Positions 50,311 to 59,167 of a stretch of DNA of 64,000 bases are shown piece after piece. A program made the translations under genes and the position numbers. The notes under the pieces are model-generated. The model was not told the origin of the DNA. It was given only the letters and a program-made list of their open reading frames with translations, and did no database searches. This DNA comes from Parabacteroides distasonis ATCC 8503. Lineage in GTDB: Bacteria; Bacteroidota; Bacteroidia; Bacteroidales; Tannerellaceae. How positions within the stretch are numbered: position 1 is the stretch's first letter; each line of letters opens with the position of its first letter. The stretch spans positions 643,501 to 707,500 of the forward strand of contig NC_009615.1 of the NCBI RefSeq assembly GCF_000012845.1. Reading direction: 5' to 3'.

Positions 50311-51744
50311 ATGGATACTAAATTAACTGGAAAAACTCGCATAGAGAGCGATTTGATCGGCGCTCGTGAAATCCCCGCCGAAGCATTATACGGAGTTCAA
50401 ACCTTGAGAGGAATCGAGAATTTCTCAATCAGTAAATTCCGTTTGAGTGAATATCCTTTATTCATTAAAGGATTAGCTATAACAAAAATGGCGGCTGCCA
50501 TGGCTAACTTTGAACTAGGCTTGCTTACCGTAGAGCAAAAGGACGCTATCATCGCCGCTTGCGGGGAGATTATCGATGGCAAGCATCACGACCAGTTCCC
50601 GGTGGATATGATCCAAGGCGGAGCGGGTACCACTACGAATATGAACGCGAATGAGGTGATCGCCAACCGTGCCTTGGAGCTGATGGGGCATGAGCGAGGT
50701 GAATACCAATACTGCTCACCGAACGACCATGTGAACTGCTCGCAATCCACGAACGACGCATATCCGACCGCTATCCATATCGGTATGTATTTTAAGCATC
50801 TTCAATTGCTTCCCCATTTGGAGGAATTGATCGCCTCTTTCCGTAAGAAAGGGGAGGAGTTCTCGCGGATTATCAAGATGGGACGTACGCAGTTGGAGGA
50901 TGCCGTACCTATGACGTTGGGGCAGACCTTTAATGGCTTCGCCAGCATCTTGCAGGATGAGATCGCTCACTTGAATGAGGCCGCCGCCGATTTCTTGGTG
51001 GTTAATATGGGAGCTACCGCTATCGGTACGGGTATTTGTGCCGAGCCGGGATACGCGGAGAAATGTATCGCGGCTTTACGTGAGATAACCGGATGGGATA
51101 TCCGTCTCTCCTCCGATTTGGTAGGAGCTACCTCGGATACTTCTTGCTTGGTAGGCTATGCTTCCGCCATGAAGCGGGTTTGCGTGAAGATGAATAAGAT
51201 ATGTAATGACCTTCGCTTGTTGGCAAGCGGTCCTCGTTGCGGTTTGGGTGAGTTTAACTTGCCTGCTATGCAGCCGGGTTCTTCTATCATGCCGGGTAAG
51301 GTGAACCCTGTGATCCCGGAGGTGATGAACCAAATCGCTTATAAGGTAATGGGTAATGAATTATGTGTGACCATGGCCGGGGAAGCCGCCCAGATGGAGC
51401 TGAACGCCATGGAGCCGGTGATGGCACAATGCTGCTTCGAGTCCGTGGATTTGCTGATCAATGGTTTCGATACCTTGCGTACCCGTTGCGTGGACGGTAT
51501 TATCGCTAACGAGGATCGTTGCCGTGAGGAGGTACATCATAGCATCGGCGTGGTGACGGCCTTGAATCCGGTAATCGGCTATAAGAACTCGACCAAGATC
51601 GCGAAGGAGGCGTTGGAGACCGGCGTTAGCGTTTATCAATTGGTACTGGATCATGGTATCTTGACCAAGGAGGAATTGGATACGATCTTAAGCCCGGAGA
51701 ATATGATCAAGCCGGTGAAGTTGGATATCAAGCCTCGCCGTTAA
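50311..51744 (+). CDS. aspA: Aspartate ammonia-lyase
   Basis: A 477-residue member of the fumarase/aspartase superfamily: RIESDLIGAREIPAEALYGVQT at the start, QGGAGTTTNMNANEV, GRTQLEDAVPMTLGQ, and the signature GSSIMPGKVNPVIPEVMNQ with the catalytic Ser. It converts aspartate to fumarate and ammonia, feeding anaerobic fumarate respiration in Bacteroidales. Single gene with its own promoter and terminator. Confidence 0.96.
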   Translation: MDTKLTGKTRIESDLIGAREIPAEALYGVQTLRGIENFSISKFRLSEYPLFIKGLAITKMAAAMANFELGLLTVEQKDAIIAACGEIIDGKHHDQFPVDMIQGGAGTTTNMNANEVIANRALELMGHERGEYQYCSPNDHVNCSQSTNDAYPTAIHIGMYFKHLQLLPHLEELIASFRKKGEEFSRIIKMGRTQLEDAVPMTLGQTFNGFASILQDEIAHLNEAAADFLVVNMGATAIGTGICAEPGYAEKCIAALREITGWDIRLSSDLVGATSDTSCLVGYASAMKRVCVKMNKICNDLRLLASGPRCGLGEFNLPAMQPGSSIMPGKVNPVIPEVMNQIAYKVMGNELCVTMAGEAAQMELNAMEPVMAQCCFESVDLLINGFDTLRTRCVDGIIANEDRCREEVHHSIGVVTALNPVIGYKNSTKIAKEALETGVSVYQLVLDHGILTKEELDTILSPENMIKPVKLDIKPRR

Positions 51745-51777
51745 TCGAGTCCTATTATATAATGTATACCATTTGTG

Positions 51778-51819
51778 GACCGTATAGGTGGATTTTTCCA
51801 TCCTATGCGGTCTTTTTTT
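51778..51819 (+). terminator. aspA rho-independent terminator
   Basis: GACCGTATAGGTGGA pairs with TCCATCCTATGCGGTC around a TTTT loop (one bulge), followed by TTTTTTT. It starts 34 bases after the aspA stop. Confidence 0.88.
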
Positions 51820-51862
51820 AGATTATAATCTCTATCTTTGGACTGACTTAATTCTAATAATC

Positions 51863-52798
51863 ATGATAAATAGACGAGATTTTTTAAAGAATGCGTCCCT
51901 TTTCACCTTGGGTGGCCTGATGGCCGGAAAGGTCGGGAGCGCAGATGCGGCTAAACCTGTCACTTCTGAAACGATGGCCGCTAAGACAGTTGGTTTACAA
52001 ATCTATTCTTTAGGCAAGGAACTTTATGCGGATGTACCCGGTGGATTGAAAAAGATCAAGCAAATGGGGTACACGAATCTGGAATTGGCCGGTTACAAGG
52101 AAGGCAAGATCGGCGGTGTAGACATGATGGAATTCAAGAAGATGGTGGATGATGCCGGATTGAAGATCACCAGTTCCCACGTGAATCCTCCGGTACGTGA
52201 GTACACGAAGGCCAATCGCTCCCAGATCTCCGAGTATTGGAAGAAGACGGCTGATGACCATGCCAAACTAGGCGTGAAGTACTTGATCCAGCCCGGGCAA
52301 CCGAGTACCCGTAGCACCGAGGAAACCGCTTTCGTCTGCGAGATTTTTAACGAGGCGGGTAAGATCGTGAAAGCGGCCGGTATTCCTTTCGGCTATCACA
52401 ACCATGAGATGGAGTTCGCCAAGGTAAATCCGGGTAGTACGGAGGCCAAGCTGGGAAGGCGTGTGAAAGGAGATTGCATCTATGAGTTGTTCTTGAAGAA
52501 TACTGATCCTTCGCTTGTATTTTTCGAGATGGATGTTTATTGGGCCGTGATGGGACAACAAGATCCGATAGAGTGGTTGAAGAAATATCCGAACCGTATT
52601 AAGGTATTGCACATCAAGGACCGTGCTATTCTAGGCGAGTCCGGGATGATGAATTTCGAGAATATATTCCGGCAAGCTTACGCGAATGGAATCAAGGATT
52701 ATTTCGTGGAGTTGGAGGGTATGCCTGACGGACGTTCCCAGTTTGAGGGCGTGAAAGGCTGCGTGGATTATTTATTGAAAGCACCGTTCGTGAAATAA
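51863..52798 (+). CDS. Sugar phosphate isomerase/epimerase-like TIM-barrel protein with a Tat-like signal
   Basis: A 311-residue protein from the ATG at 51863. The N-terminus INRRDFLKNASLFTLGG has a twin-arginine-like signal, then a xylose-isomerase-like barrel: VGLQIYSLGKELYADVPGG, TNLELAGYKEGKIGG, FGYHNHEMEF, FFEMDVYWAVMGQ and VLHIKDRAI, where His, Glu, Asp and His can bind a metal. The family handles sugars in the periplasm of Bacteroidetes; the substrate is unknown. A -7-like TATCTTTG lies at 51833-51840. Confidence 0.87.
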   Translation: MINRRDFLKNASLFTLGGLMAGKVGSADAAKPVTSETMAAKTVGLQIYSLGKELYADVPGGLKKIKQMGYTNLELAGYKEGKIGGVDMMEFKKMVDDAGLKITSSHVNPPVREYTKANRSQISEYWKKTADDHAKLGVKYLIQPGQPSTRSTEETAFVCEIFNEAGKIVKAAGIPFGYHNHEMEFAKVNPGSTEAKLGRRVKGDCIYELFLKNTDPSLVFFEMDVYWAVMGQQDPIEWLKKYPNRIKVLHIKDRAILGESGMMNFENIFRQAYANGIKDYFVELEGMPDGRSQFEGVKGCVDYLLKAPFVK

Positions 52799-52813
52799 GT
52801 CTTTTGACTCATT

Positions 52814-52862
52814 AAAAAAACGCTCATGGCGGTAGGATGCTTCCTCCGTTATGAGCGTGTTT
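52814..52862. terminator. Two-way terminator between convergent genes
   Basis: AAAAAACGCTCATGGCGG with CCGTTATGAGCGTGTTT forms a long stem with A and T runs on its sides. The minus-strand sigma factor stop codon (52849-52851) lies within the stem. Confidence 0.75.
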
Positions 52863-53421
52863 GTTCGTAAAGCAGCCATACCAATAAAGGGATATAGTCC
52901 TTTAATTTCGTCCGTAATATCTTGAGCGCTTGAGAGATGCGGTATGCGATTGTTTTTGGGGATACGCCTGTCCGCTCGGCGATCTCGTTGTAGGTCATTT
53001 CCTCGAAACGGTTCATCTCGAATGCCTTACGGTATTCATCCGGGAGCTCCCGGATGGCCTTGGAGGCCAAGGCCATCAGTTCTCCTATATAAAAATCAGG
53101 ATTCTCGAATTGCTCTTGGAACTTGGCGTACAGTCTCTCGTGCACTTGTTGCTTAACCTGTATGTGGCTGATCGTATTGAGGCATTTATTGCGGACAATC
53201 GTGAAGAGGAGTGATTTCAGAGACATGTCCGCTACTAGGGATTTTCGGTTTTCCCACAGCCACATCATCACGTCTTGTACGATCTCCTCCGATTCTGGTA
53301 CTGTTACATATTGGGAGGCGAAGGCGCACAATCCCCGGTAATATTGTTTGTACACGGTGTCGAACGCTTGTTCGTCTCCTGCGATAAGTTCTAGTGAAAT
53401 TCGTTCTGCGTTCTCGTCCAC
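52849..53421 (-). CDS. RNA polymerase sigma-70 factor, ECF FecI-like (Bacteroidetes family 1)
   Basis: A 190-residue ECF sigma factor. Region 2 reads DTVYKQYYRGLCAFASQYV and EEIVQDVMMWLWENRK; region 4 LPDEYRKAFEMNRFEEMTYNEIAERTGVSPKTIAYRISQAL. The start codon appears to be GTG at 53419-53421. In Bacteroidales such sigma factors work with a FecR-type anti-sigma factor. The FecR gene lies at 54778 on the opposite strand with gpmA and the DUF488 gene between, so the pair is split. Confidence 0.92.
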   Translation of the reverse strand: MDENAERISLELIAGDEQAFDTVYKQYYRGLCAFASQYVTVPESEEIVQDVMMWLWENRKSLVADMSLKSLLFTIVRNKCLNTISHIQVKQQVHERLYAKFQEQFENPDFYIGELMALASKAIRELPDEYRKAFEMNRFEEMTYNEIAERTGVSPKTIAYRISQALKILRTKLKDYIPLLVWLLYEQTRS

Positions 53422-53430
53422 AATAGTGTT

Positions 53431-53454
53431 TAAGTTTGTTTGGTTGCAAACTTA
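53431..53454 (-). promoter_or_regulatory. Symmetric promoter/operator element upstream of the sigma factor
   Basis: TAAGTTTG (53431-53438) and CAAACTTA (53447-53454) form a perfect 8-bp inverted repeat with an 8-bp centre. Both strands therefore carry a TAnnTTTG element; the minus-strand copy at 53447-53454 is positioned to drive the sigma factor gene, 25 bases away. Confidence 0.5.
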
Positions 53455-53487
53455 ATGAATAATTCCGGATAAGAGGCATGAATCCCG

Positions 53488-54234
53488 CTACTTTTTCTTT
53501 CCTTGGTTGGCTACGGCTTCCATGAGTTTCTTGATTTCCTCCGGGTCGCCAAGGAAATAATCATTCACGAGTTTTAAGTCATCATCGAACTCGAACACGT
53601 ATGGAACGGCTGTTGGGAGATTCAGATGAACGATCTCTTCATCGGAGATGTTTTTTAAATATTTGATGATTCCCCGCAAGCTGTTTCCGTGAGCGGCGAC
53701 AAGGATCTGGTCGGCGGTCCGGAGCGTCGGGAAGATAACCTCTTTCCAATAAGGGAGAATCCGCTCAACCGTATCTTTCAAGGATTCCGTACGGGGCAAC
53801 TCTTTATCCGGCACGTCTTTGTAGCGGATATCGAAGCGAGGGTTACGAGGGTCGTCTTCCGATAGGGGAAGCGGGGCTATATCGTAACTGCGACGCCAGA
53901 TCAAGACCTGCTCGTCTCCATACTTTTGGGCGGTCTCGCTCTTGTTCAACCCTTGTAGCGATCCGTAATGTTTCTCGTTCAGCCTCCAGCTCTTCTCCAC
54001 CGGGATCCAGTCTTGGTCCATGCGATCCAATACACAATTCAAGGTTTTGACGGCCCGTTTTAAATAAGAGGTATAGGCTTTATTGAACACATATCCTTTT
54101 TCTTTCAATAGGTTGCCGGCCCTATAAGCTTCGGCCACGCCTTTTTCTGTCAAATCCACATCGGTCCAACCGGTGAACCGGTTCTCTTTATTCCATATAC
54201 TTTCGCCGTGGCGAAGCAATACGATACTTTTCAT
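53488..54234 (-). CDS. gpmA: 2,3-bisphosphoglycerate-dependent phosphoglycerate mutase
   Basis: A 248-residue histidine-phosphatase-fold enzyme: [20 protein letters not shown] with the phospho-His at residue 9, [33 protein letters not shown] and [15 protein letters not shown] with the second His. It interconverts 3- and 2-phosphoglycerate in glycolysis. It lies between the FecI-type sigma factor and the DUF488 gene, all on the minus strand. Confidence 0.96.
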   Translation of the reverse strand: MKSIVLLRHGESIWNKENRFTGWTDVDLTEKGVAEAYRAGNLLKEKGYVFNKAYTSYLKRAVKTLNCVLDRMDQDWIPVEKSWRLNEKHYGSLQGLNKSETAQKYGDEQVLIWRRSYDIAPLPLSEDDPRNPRFDIRYKDVPDKELPRTESLKDTVERILPYWKEVIFPTLRTADQILVAAHGNSLRGIIKYLKNISDEEIVHLNLPTAVPYVFEFDDDLKLVNDYFLGDPEEIKKLMEAVANQGKKK

Positions 54235-54248
54235 AGGTCTTTTTATTT

Positions 54249-54617
54249 TTATGATTTGTTTTTTTCGAAATCCTCGATGACTTCTTTTAATATAGGTAGA
54301 TGACTATGTTGTACATCCTTCGCTGCCGTGAGGAAAGTGACAACCGGATGCTTCTCGATCTCTCGTAAGAAAGGAATGAAATCCGGGTTCTGCTTGATCT
54401 CCATCCCGTAGCGACCTTGGAATACTTCCCAATGCCTGTCTTTATCCTCGTGGAACCATTGGCGTAACTCCTTGGATGGAGTGATGTCTTTTCTCCATTC
54501 GTCAAACTTCGCATCCTCTTTCTTCAGTCCTCTGGGCCATAGCCTGTCGAGAAGAATGCGATAACCATCCGCCTCACTTGGCTCCTCATAAATCCGTTTT
54601 AAAAGAATCTTTACCAT
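54249..54617 (-). CDS. DUF488 family protein
   Basis: A 122-residue protein from an ATG at 54615-54617: [49 protein letters not shown] core (about 40-60), and [21 protein letters not shown]. This is the DUF488/YeaO family, function uncertain. An upstream in-frame start at 54629 or 54695 is possible. It ends 14 bases before the gpmA start. Confidence 0.85.
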   Translation of the reverse strand: MVKILLKRIYEEPSEADGYRILLDRLWPRGLKKEDAKFDEWRKDITPSKELRQWFHEDKDRHWEVFQGRYGMEIKQNPDFIPFLREIEKHPVVTFLTAAKDVQHSHLPILKEVIEDFEKNKS

Positions 54618-54777
54618 TAGAAGTCTCATTTTGTGGTAAAACAGTAGAAAGAGGGATATTGTTGAGCCTTTCTTTAGGAACGGTATTTTTGCCATTATTC
54701 AATTTTCTTGAAAAAAATCGTTTTTTTGTTTAGTACATCTTTTGTCTCAACTGTATTAATTATAGAAACAAGAAAAA

Positions 54778-55797
54778 ATGGAAATAAACGAAGACATATT
54801 GATCCGATACATCAATGGGATGTTGACCGAGGAGGAAGCTGCGGAGGTGAAAAACTGGCGGGCCGCCTCTCTAGAAAACGAGAAACTGTTGGAGCAGGTC
54901 TATTTTACAGCTCAAGTGGCAAGTCGCCTAAAAGTCATGCGGACCGTGAACCCGGACGAGGCGTTGTCTCGTTTTAAATCAAGAATCCATAAGAAAGAGA
55001 AAAGATTAGCTTTAAGACAAGTGTTAGGTGTTATTCAACGGGCTGCGGCCGTGTTATTCATTCCAGTCTTTCTTTTATCCGCTTATTTGTTCATACAGCA
55101 GGGTCAAGGGAACGTGCGTACGCTAGCCGTACGCACGAATCCTGGGGTGGTTTCGGCATTCGATTTACCTGACGGTTCTAAGGTTTGGCTGAATGCCAAT
55201 AGCGAATTGAGATATCTTTCGGACTTCAATGCGGATACCCGTACGGTGGAATTAACCGGACAAGGATATTTCGAGGTGACGAAGAATGCTCATAAGCCTT
55301 TTATTGTGAAAGCGGATAAAGATTACTCGGTAGAGGTGTTGGGTACTTCTTTCAATGTATCCGCTTACAAAGACGAGAGTATGATAGAGACCACCTTGGT
55401 AGAGGGATCGGTAAAGCTGAACGTCGTGTCCGGAGGAAAGCGAATGACACAGATGTTGAAGCCAAACGAGAAAGCCGAGTATCAAAAGGGCGCTGGCAAG
55501 ATCAAGGTGTTCGACGTGAATACCGAATATGACACGGCTTGGAAGAACGGGGAGATTATCTTCAGGAACCATCCGATGGATAAAGTATTGAAAACGCTGG
55601 AACGTCATTATCACGTAGTATTCGAGGTAAAAGATAACGAGATACTGAAGTCCATAATAACAGCCCGTTTCAAGGACGAGCAATTGCCTCAAGTATTGGA
55701 ATACCTGAAATTGGCGTCGGGAATCCAGTATGCGATACATAAACCTACCGTTAAGGACAGTGGATCGGGAACCTCAGTCGTGGAAATATCAAAATGA
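54778..55797 (+). CDS. FecR-type anti-sigma factor / sigma regulator
   Basis: A 339-residue inner-membrane protein. The N-terminal FecR domain (EINEDILIRYINGMLTEEEAAEVKNW) binds the sigma factor in the cytosol; one membrane helix spans about 84-103 (RAAAVLFIPVFLLSAYLFI); the periplasmic part has LPDGSKVWLNANSELRY and TVELTGQGYFEVTKNAHKPF, then a DUF4974 end. It normally relays a signal from a TonB-dependent receptor. It heads a + strand run with SusC and SusD. A 23-bp palindrome lies inside the gene at 55114. Confidence 0.92.
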   Translation: MEINEDILIRYINGMLTEEEAAEVKNWRAASLENEKLLEQVYFTAQVASRLKVMRTVNPDEALSRFKSRIHKKEKRLALRQVLGVIQRAAAVLFIPVFLLSAYLFIQQGQGNVRTLAVRTNPGVVSAFDLPDGSKVWLNANSELRYLSDFNADTRTVELTGQGYFEVTKNAHKPFIVKADKDYSVEVLGTSFNVSAYKDESMIETTLVEGSVKLNVVSGGKRMTQMLKPNEKAEYQKGAGKIKVFDVNTEYDTAWKNGEIIFRNHPMDKVLKTLERHYHVVFEVKDNEILKSIITARFKDEQLPQVLEYLKLASGIQYAIHKPTVKDSGSGTSVVEISK

Positions 55798-55858
55798 GAA
55801 ATAATGTGTAACCTTCTAAAATACGTCTGCCATGAAGAAAGAATAAACAAGGATTAAA

Positions 55859-55890
55859 AACATACGGAAGAATATTGGCGTATTCTCCCG
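55859..55890 (+). other. Hairpin in the leader of the first SusC gene
   Basis: ACGGAAGAATA (55863-55873) and TATTCTCCCGT (55880-55890) pair with one mismatch. No T run follows, so it is not a standard terminator. It lies in the 164-base gap between the FecR and SusC genes and could stabilise RNA or adjust the ratio of the two proteins. Confidence 0.4.
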
Positions 55891-55961
55891 TACGAAAAGT
55901 CAAGAAGAGCTGTTGGCGCAGCTACAAATAACTTTATTATAAATAGTAACACTACAAAAAT

Positions 55962-58900
55962 ATGAATAAAATTGTAACCTTAAATGCTTTAAGGGGGAAT
56001 AGTTATTCTCTTTTTCGAAAAATTCCGTTAATGATCAACATGGGGGTATGCGCATTCTGTTTGGTACCGGCCATGGTTTTCGCAGAGAACACGCATGAAG
56101 TCACAGTCTTAAACGCTCAACAACAGACACGAAAAGCAGTCGGTGTCGTTACGGACAAAACGGGCGAGGCTATTATCGGTGCTAACGTAATTGTCAAAGG
56201 AACTACCAACGGTACCATCACGGATATGGATGGCCGTTTCGAGTTGGATGTTCCTAACAATGCGACTTTACAAGTTTCCTATATCGGCTTTAATACGCAA
56301 GAGATCGTCTTTACCGGACAACCTTCTATCGAGGTTCAATTGGTCGATGATACGCAAGCCTTGGATGAAGTCGTGGTAACCGCTTTGGGTATCAAGCGTG
56401 AGAAAAAGGCTTTGGGATATTCTATGTCTGAATTGAAAGGTGAGTCCCTGACGCAAACCCGTGATGCTAACGTGGCCAACGCTTTGGCTGGTAAGGTAGC
56501 TGGTTTGCAGATCAAGCAAAATGGTACCGGTGTCGGTGGTTCCTCTCGTATCGTGATTCGTGGTAATAACTCTATTACTGGTAATAACCAGCCGTTGATT
56601 GTTGTGGACGGTGTACCTATCGATAACTTTAGCGGTGGTACGGATGACTATTGGGGTAACGGTAACGTGGATAAAGGTTCCGGTATCTCTGATATCTCCC
56701 CAGATGATATCGAGAGTATGTCCGTATTGAAAGGCCCGGCAGCCGCGGCGTTGTATGGTAGCCGTGCAGGTAACGGTGTCGTGATGATCACGACTAAGAA
56801 AGGTAGCCAGAATAAAGGTTGGGGCGTAAGTATCAATTCGAATTTCACGGCTGAGAACCCGATGCAAACTCCGAAGTTCCAAGATGTATACGGACAAGGT
56901 ATCGACGGCGCTTTCGATAATAATAAAGCGACGAGTTGGGGTGCCGTTATGGATGGTTCTCCTAAGGATATGGCGATGGGATCTCATCCCTATGCGGCTA
57001 GAGATAATAATCTGTACAAGGACTTTTTGCGCACTGGTACCACTTGGACGAATAGCGTGGATTTGAGTAAGAGCTCCGAGGATATCACTTTCCGTGCCGG
57101 TGTGACACGCTTGGATAATAAGGGGGTTGTCCCGAATAGCGGAATGGATCGTACGTCTATTAATTTGCGTTCTACGGCTAAGCTGTCTAAATGGTTATCG
57201 GCTGACGTGAAGGTCAATTATGTAAGCCAGCATACGAACAACCGTGTGAAATTAGCGGGCGACCCGGATAATATCTTCCTTAACTATTTAAGTATGCCTC
57301 GAAGTGTGGGCTTCTCTGACTATGACGCCTATAAAGATAATGATTGGAAACGTGCGGACGGAAAGCCCGCTGGTTATCTGATCGACACAGGAGCCAACGC
57401 CAATAACCCGTATTGGTCCGCTTACCGCAATACGAACAAGGATAAGAAAGACCGTTTTATCGGATTCGCGGCCTTGGATTTCACGTTTACGGATTGGTTG
57501 AGCTTGAAGCTTCGCTCTGGTATGGATAATTACACCATCCAGTATGAGACGATTCGTGCGACAGGTAACCCGTATTGGGAGAACAACGGTAGCATGACTG
57601 CCAATATGGAGAAATTCACCGAGATCAACTCCGATTTCTTATTGACTGCTAAAGGCAACTGGGATCGATTCGGTATCGTAGGTACGGTAGGTGGTAATAT
57701 GATGTACCGTAATTCTACATGGTACAAGGAATCATCCGGTGAGTTTGTGATTCCCGATTTCCATGCGATCGCCAACGGTAAGACACATGGTGGTGAGTAT
57801 ACTCGCAACCGTAAACAAATCAACTCGCTATATGCTACGGCATCATTGTCTTGGGACGACTATTTGTATTTGGACTTAACCGCTCGTAATGACTGGTCTT
57901 CAACACTTCCGAAAGACAATGACTCTTATTTCTACCCATCGGTAGGTGTTAGCTGGATTTTCACCCAAATGTTGAATAAGATGGGGCATAACACGGGTAT
58001 TCTTTCTTTCGGTAAGATCCGTGCGTCTTGGGCTCAGGTAGGTAATGATACGGACGCTTATATGCTGCGTGACTATTATAATATCAGTTATGATATTAAA
58101 GGGGGTATTTTTAATGCCAGCAACGAGGATTGGATGGCAAATCCAAATTTAAAGAATGAGACGATCAACTCTTGGGAGTTAGGCCTTGAGTTGAAGGCGT
58201 TTGAGAATAGGGTTGGTGTCGACGTAGCTTACTATAAAAAGAATGCGAAGGATCAGATCATAAAAATTGATGTTCCCTCCGCAACTGGATTTAAAAAGAA
58301 AATGATTAACGCCGGTAATATTGAGAATAAGGGTGTCGAGATTGCAGTGAATGCTACCCCAGTGATTACGGAAAACGGGTTCCAATGGGATACTCAATTG
58401 AATTGGTCAAAAAATAATAATAAGGTCGTTTCATTGACGGAGGATACGAAAGAGCAGATTCTAAGTGATAAGTCGGTTACTTTCTTGAAGATTGTGGCTC
58501 ATGAAGGAGGTGCTTACGGTGATATCTATGGCTATGCTTATCAACGTGATGACAAAGGTAATGTTATCATCGGTGAGGATGGTGTGCCTTTGCGTACGAG
58601 TGACATGGAACTATTGGGTAATAACCAACCGAAATGGATGATGGGTTGGAGTAATACCTTGTCTTATAGGAATTTCGTGTTGAGCTTCATGTTCGATATG
58701 CGTTATGGCGGTGATGTGTATATGGGATCTATCCGTGCGGGTGCTTCATCTGGTAACTTAGAGATGACGTTGGATGGTCGTGACGGTATGGTAGTTCCGG
58801 GTGTATTGGTGGACGGTTCCCCGAATACAAAGAGTATAACTTCTCAGGCTTATTGGAATGGTGTTTCAAATAATACAGAAGCTTATATGTATGACGCTAC

Positions 58901-59138
58901 AAATATTCGTTTACGTGAATTGAATCTAGGCTATAATTTCCCGAGAACCATGTTGGCTAAGACTCCATTTACCGCCGCACGTTTGAGTTTCGTGGCTCGT
59001 AACTTATTCATGATCTATAGTAAGACAAAGGGCTTTGACCCGGAAGCTGCTTATACATCCGGTAACGCCCAAGGTATTGAGTACGGTTCTATGCCGACAA
59101 TGAGAAGCTTAGGTTTTAATATTAATCTGGCTTTTTAA
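55962..59138 (+). CDS. SusC/RagA family TonB-dependent outer-membrane receptor (first)
   Basis: A 1058-residue outer-membrane protein. Signal peptide at about 20-42 (MGVCAFCLVPAMVFAENT), a carboxypeptidase-regulatory-like domain at about 57-135 (GVVTDKTGEAIIGANVIVKG, FELDVPNNATLQVSYIGF), then the TonB-linked motif ALDEVVVTALGIKREKKALG, the plug (GNNQPLIVVDGVPIDNF, ISPDDIESMSVLKGPAAAAL) and the barrel ending in Phe (NINLAF). It has no STN domain, so it is not built to signal directly to a FecR protein. It imports a glycan or peptide with the SusD next door. Confidence 0.95.
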   Translation: MNKIVTLNALRGNSYSLFRKIPLMINMGVCAFCLVPAMVFAENTHEVTVLNAQQQTRKAVGVVTDKTGEAIIGANVIVKGTTNGTITDMDGRFELDVPNNATLQVSYIGFNTQEIVFTGQPSIEVQLVDDTQALDEVVVTALGIKREKKALGYSMSELKGESLTQTRDANVANALAGKVAGLQIKQNGTGVGGSSRIVIRGNNSITGNNQPLIVVDGVPIDNFSGGTDDYWGNGNVDKGSGISDISPDDIESMSVLKGPAAAALYGSRAGNGVVMITTKKGSQNKGWGVSINSNFTAENPMQTPKFQDVYGQGIDGAFDNNKATSWGAVMDGSPKDMAMGSHPYAARDNNLYKDFLRTGTTWTNSVDLSKSSEDITFRAGVTRLDNKGVVPNSGMDRTSINLRSTAKLSKWLSADVKVNYVSQHTNNRVKLAGDPDNIFLNYLSMPRSVGFSDYDAYKDNDWKRADGKPAGYLIDTGANANNPYWSAYRNTNKDKKDRFIGFAALDFTFTDWLSLKLRSGMDNYTIQYETIRATGNPYWENNGSMTANMEKFTEINSDFLLTAKGNWDRFGIVGTVGGNMMYRNSTWYKESSGEFVIPDFHAIANGKTHGGEYTRNRKQINSLYATASLSWDDYLYLDLTARNDWSSTLPKDNDSYFYPSVGVSWIFTQMLNKMGHNTGILSFGKIRASWAQVGNDTDAYMLRDYYNISYDIKGGIFNASNEDWMANPNLKNETINSWELGLELKAFENRVGVDVAYYKKNAKDQIIKIDVPSATGFKKKMINAGNIENKGVEIAVNATPVITENGFQWDTQLNWSKNNNKVVSLTEDTKEQILSDKSVTFLKIVAHEGGAYGDIYGYAYQRDDKGNVIIGEDGVPLRTSDMELLGNNQPKWMMGWSNTLSYRNFVLSFMFDMRYGGDVYMGSIRAGASSGNLEMTLDGRDGMVVPGVLVDGSPNTKSITSQAYWNGVSNNTEAYMYDATNIRLRELNLGYNFPRTMLAKTPFTAARLSFVARNLFMIYSKTKGFDPEAAYTSGNAQGIEYGSMPTMRSLGFNINLAF

Positions 59139-59167
59139 AGAAACATAAATCTAAAAATAGAATTATT

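Noticed and set aside
51863..52798. Reading the upstream in-frame codons from 51788 as part of the TIM-barrel protein
   Set aside because: They run through the aspA terminator and a -7 promoter element; the Tat-like signal begins properly at the ATG at 51863.
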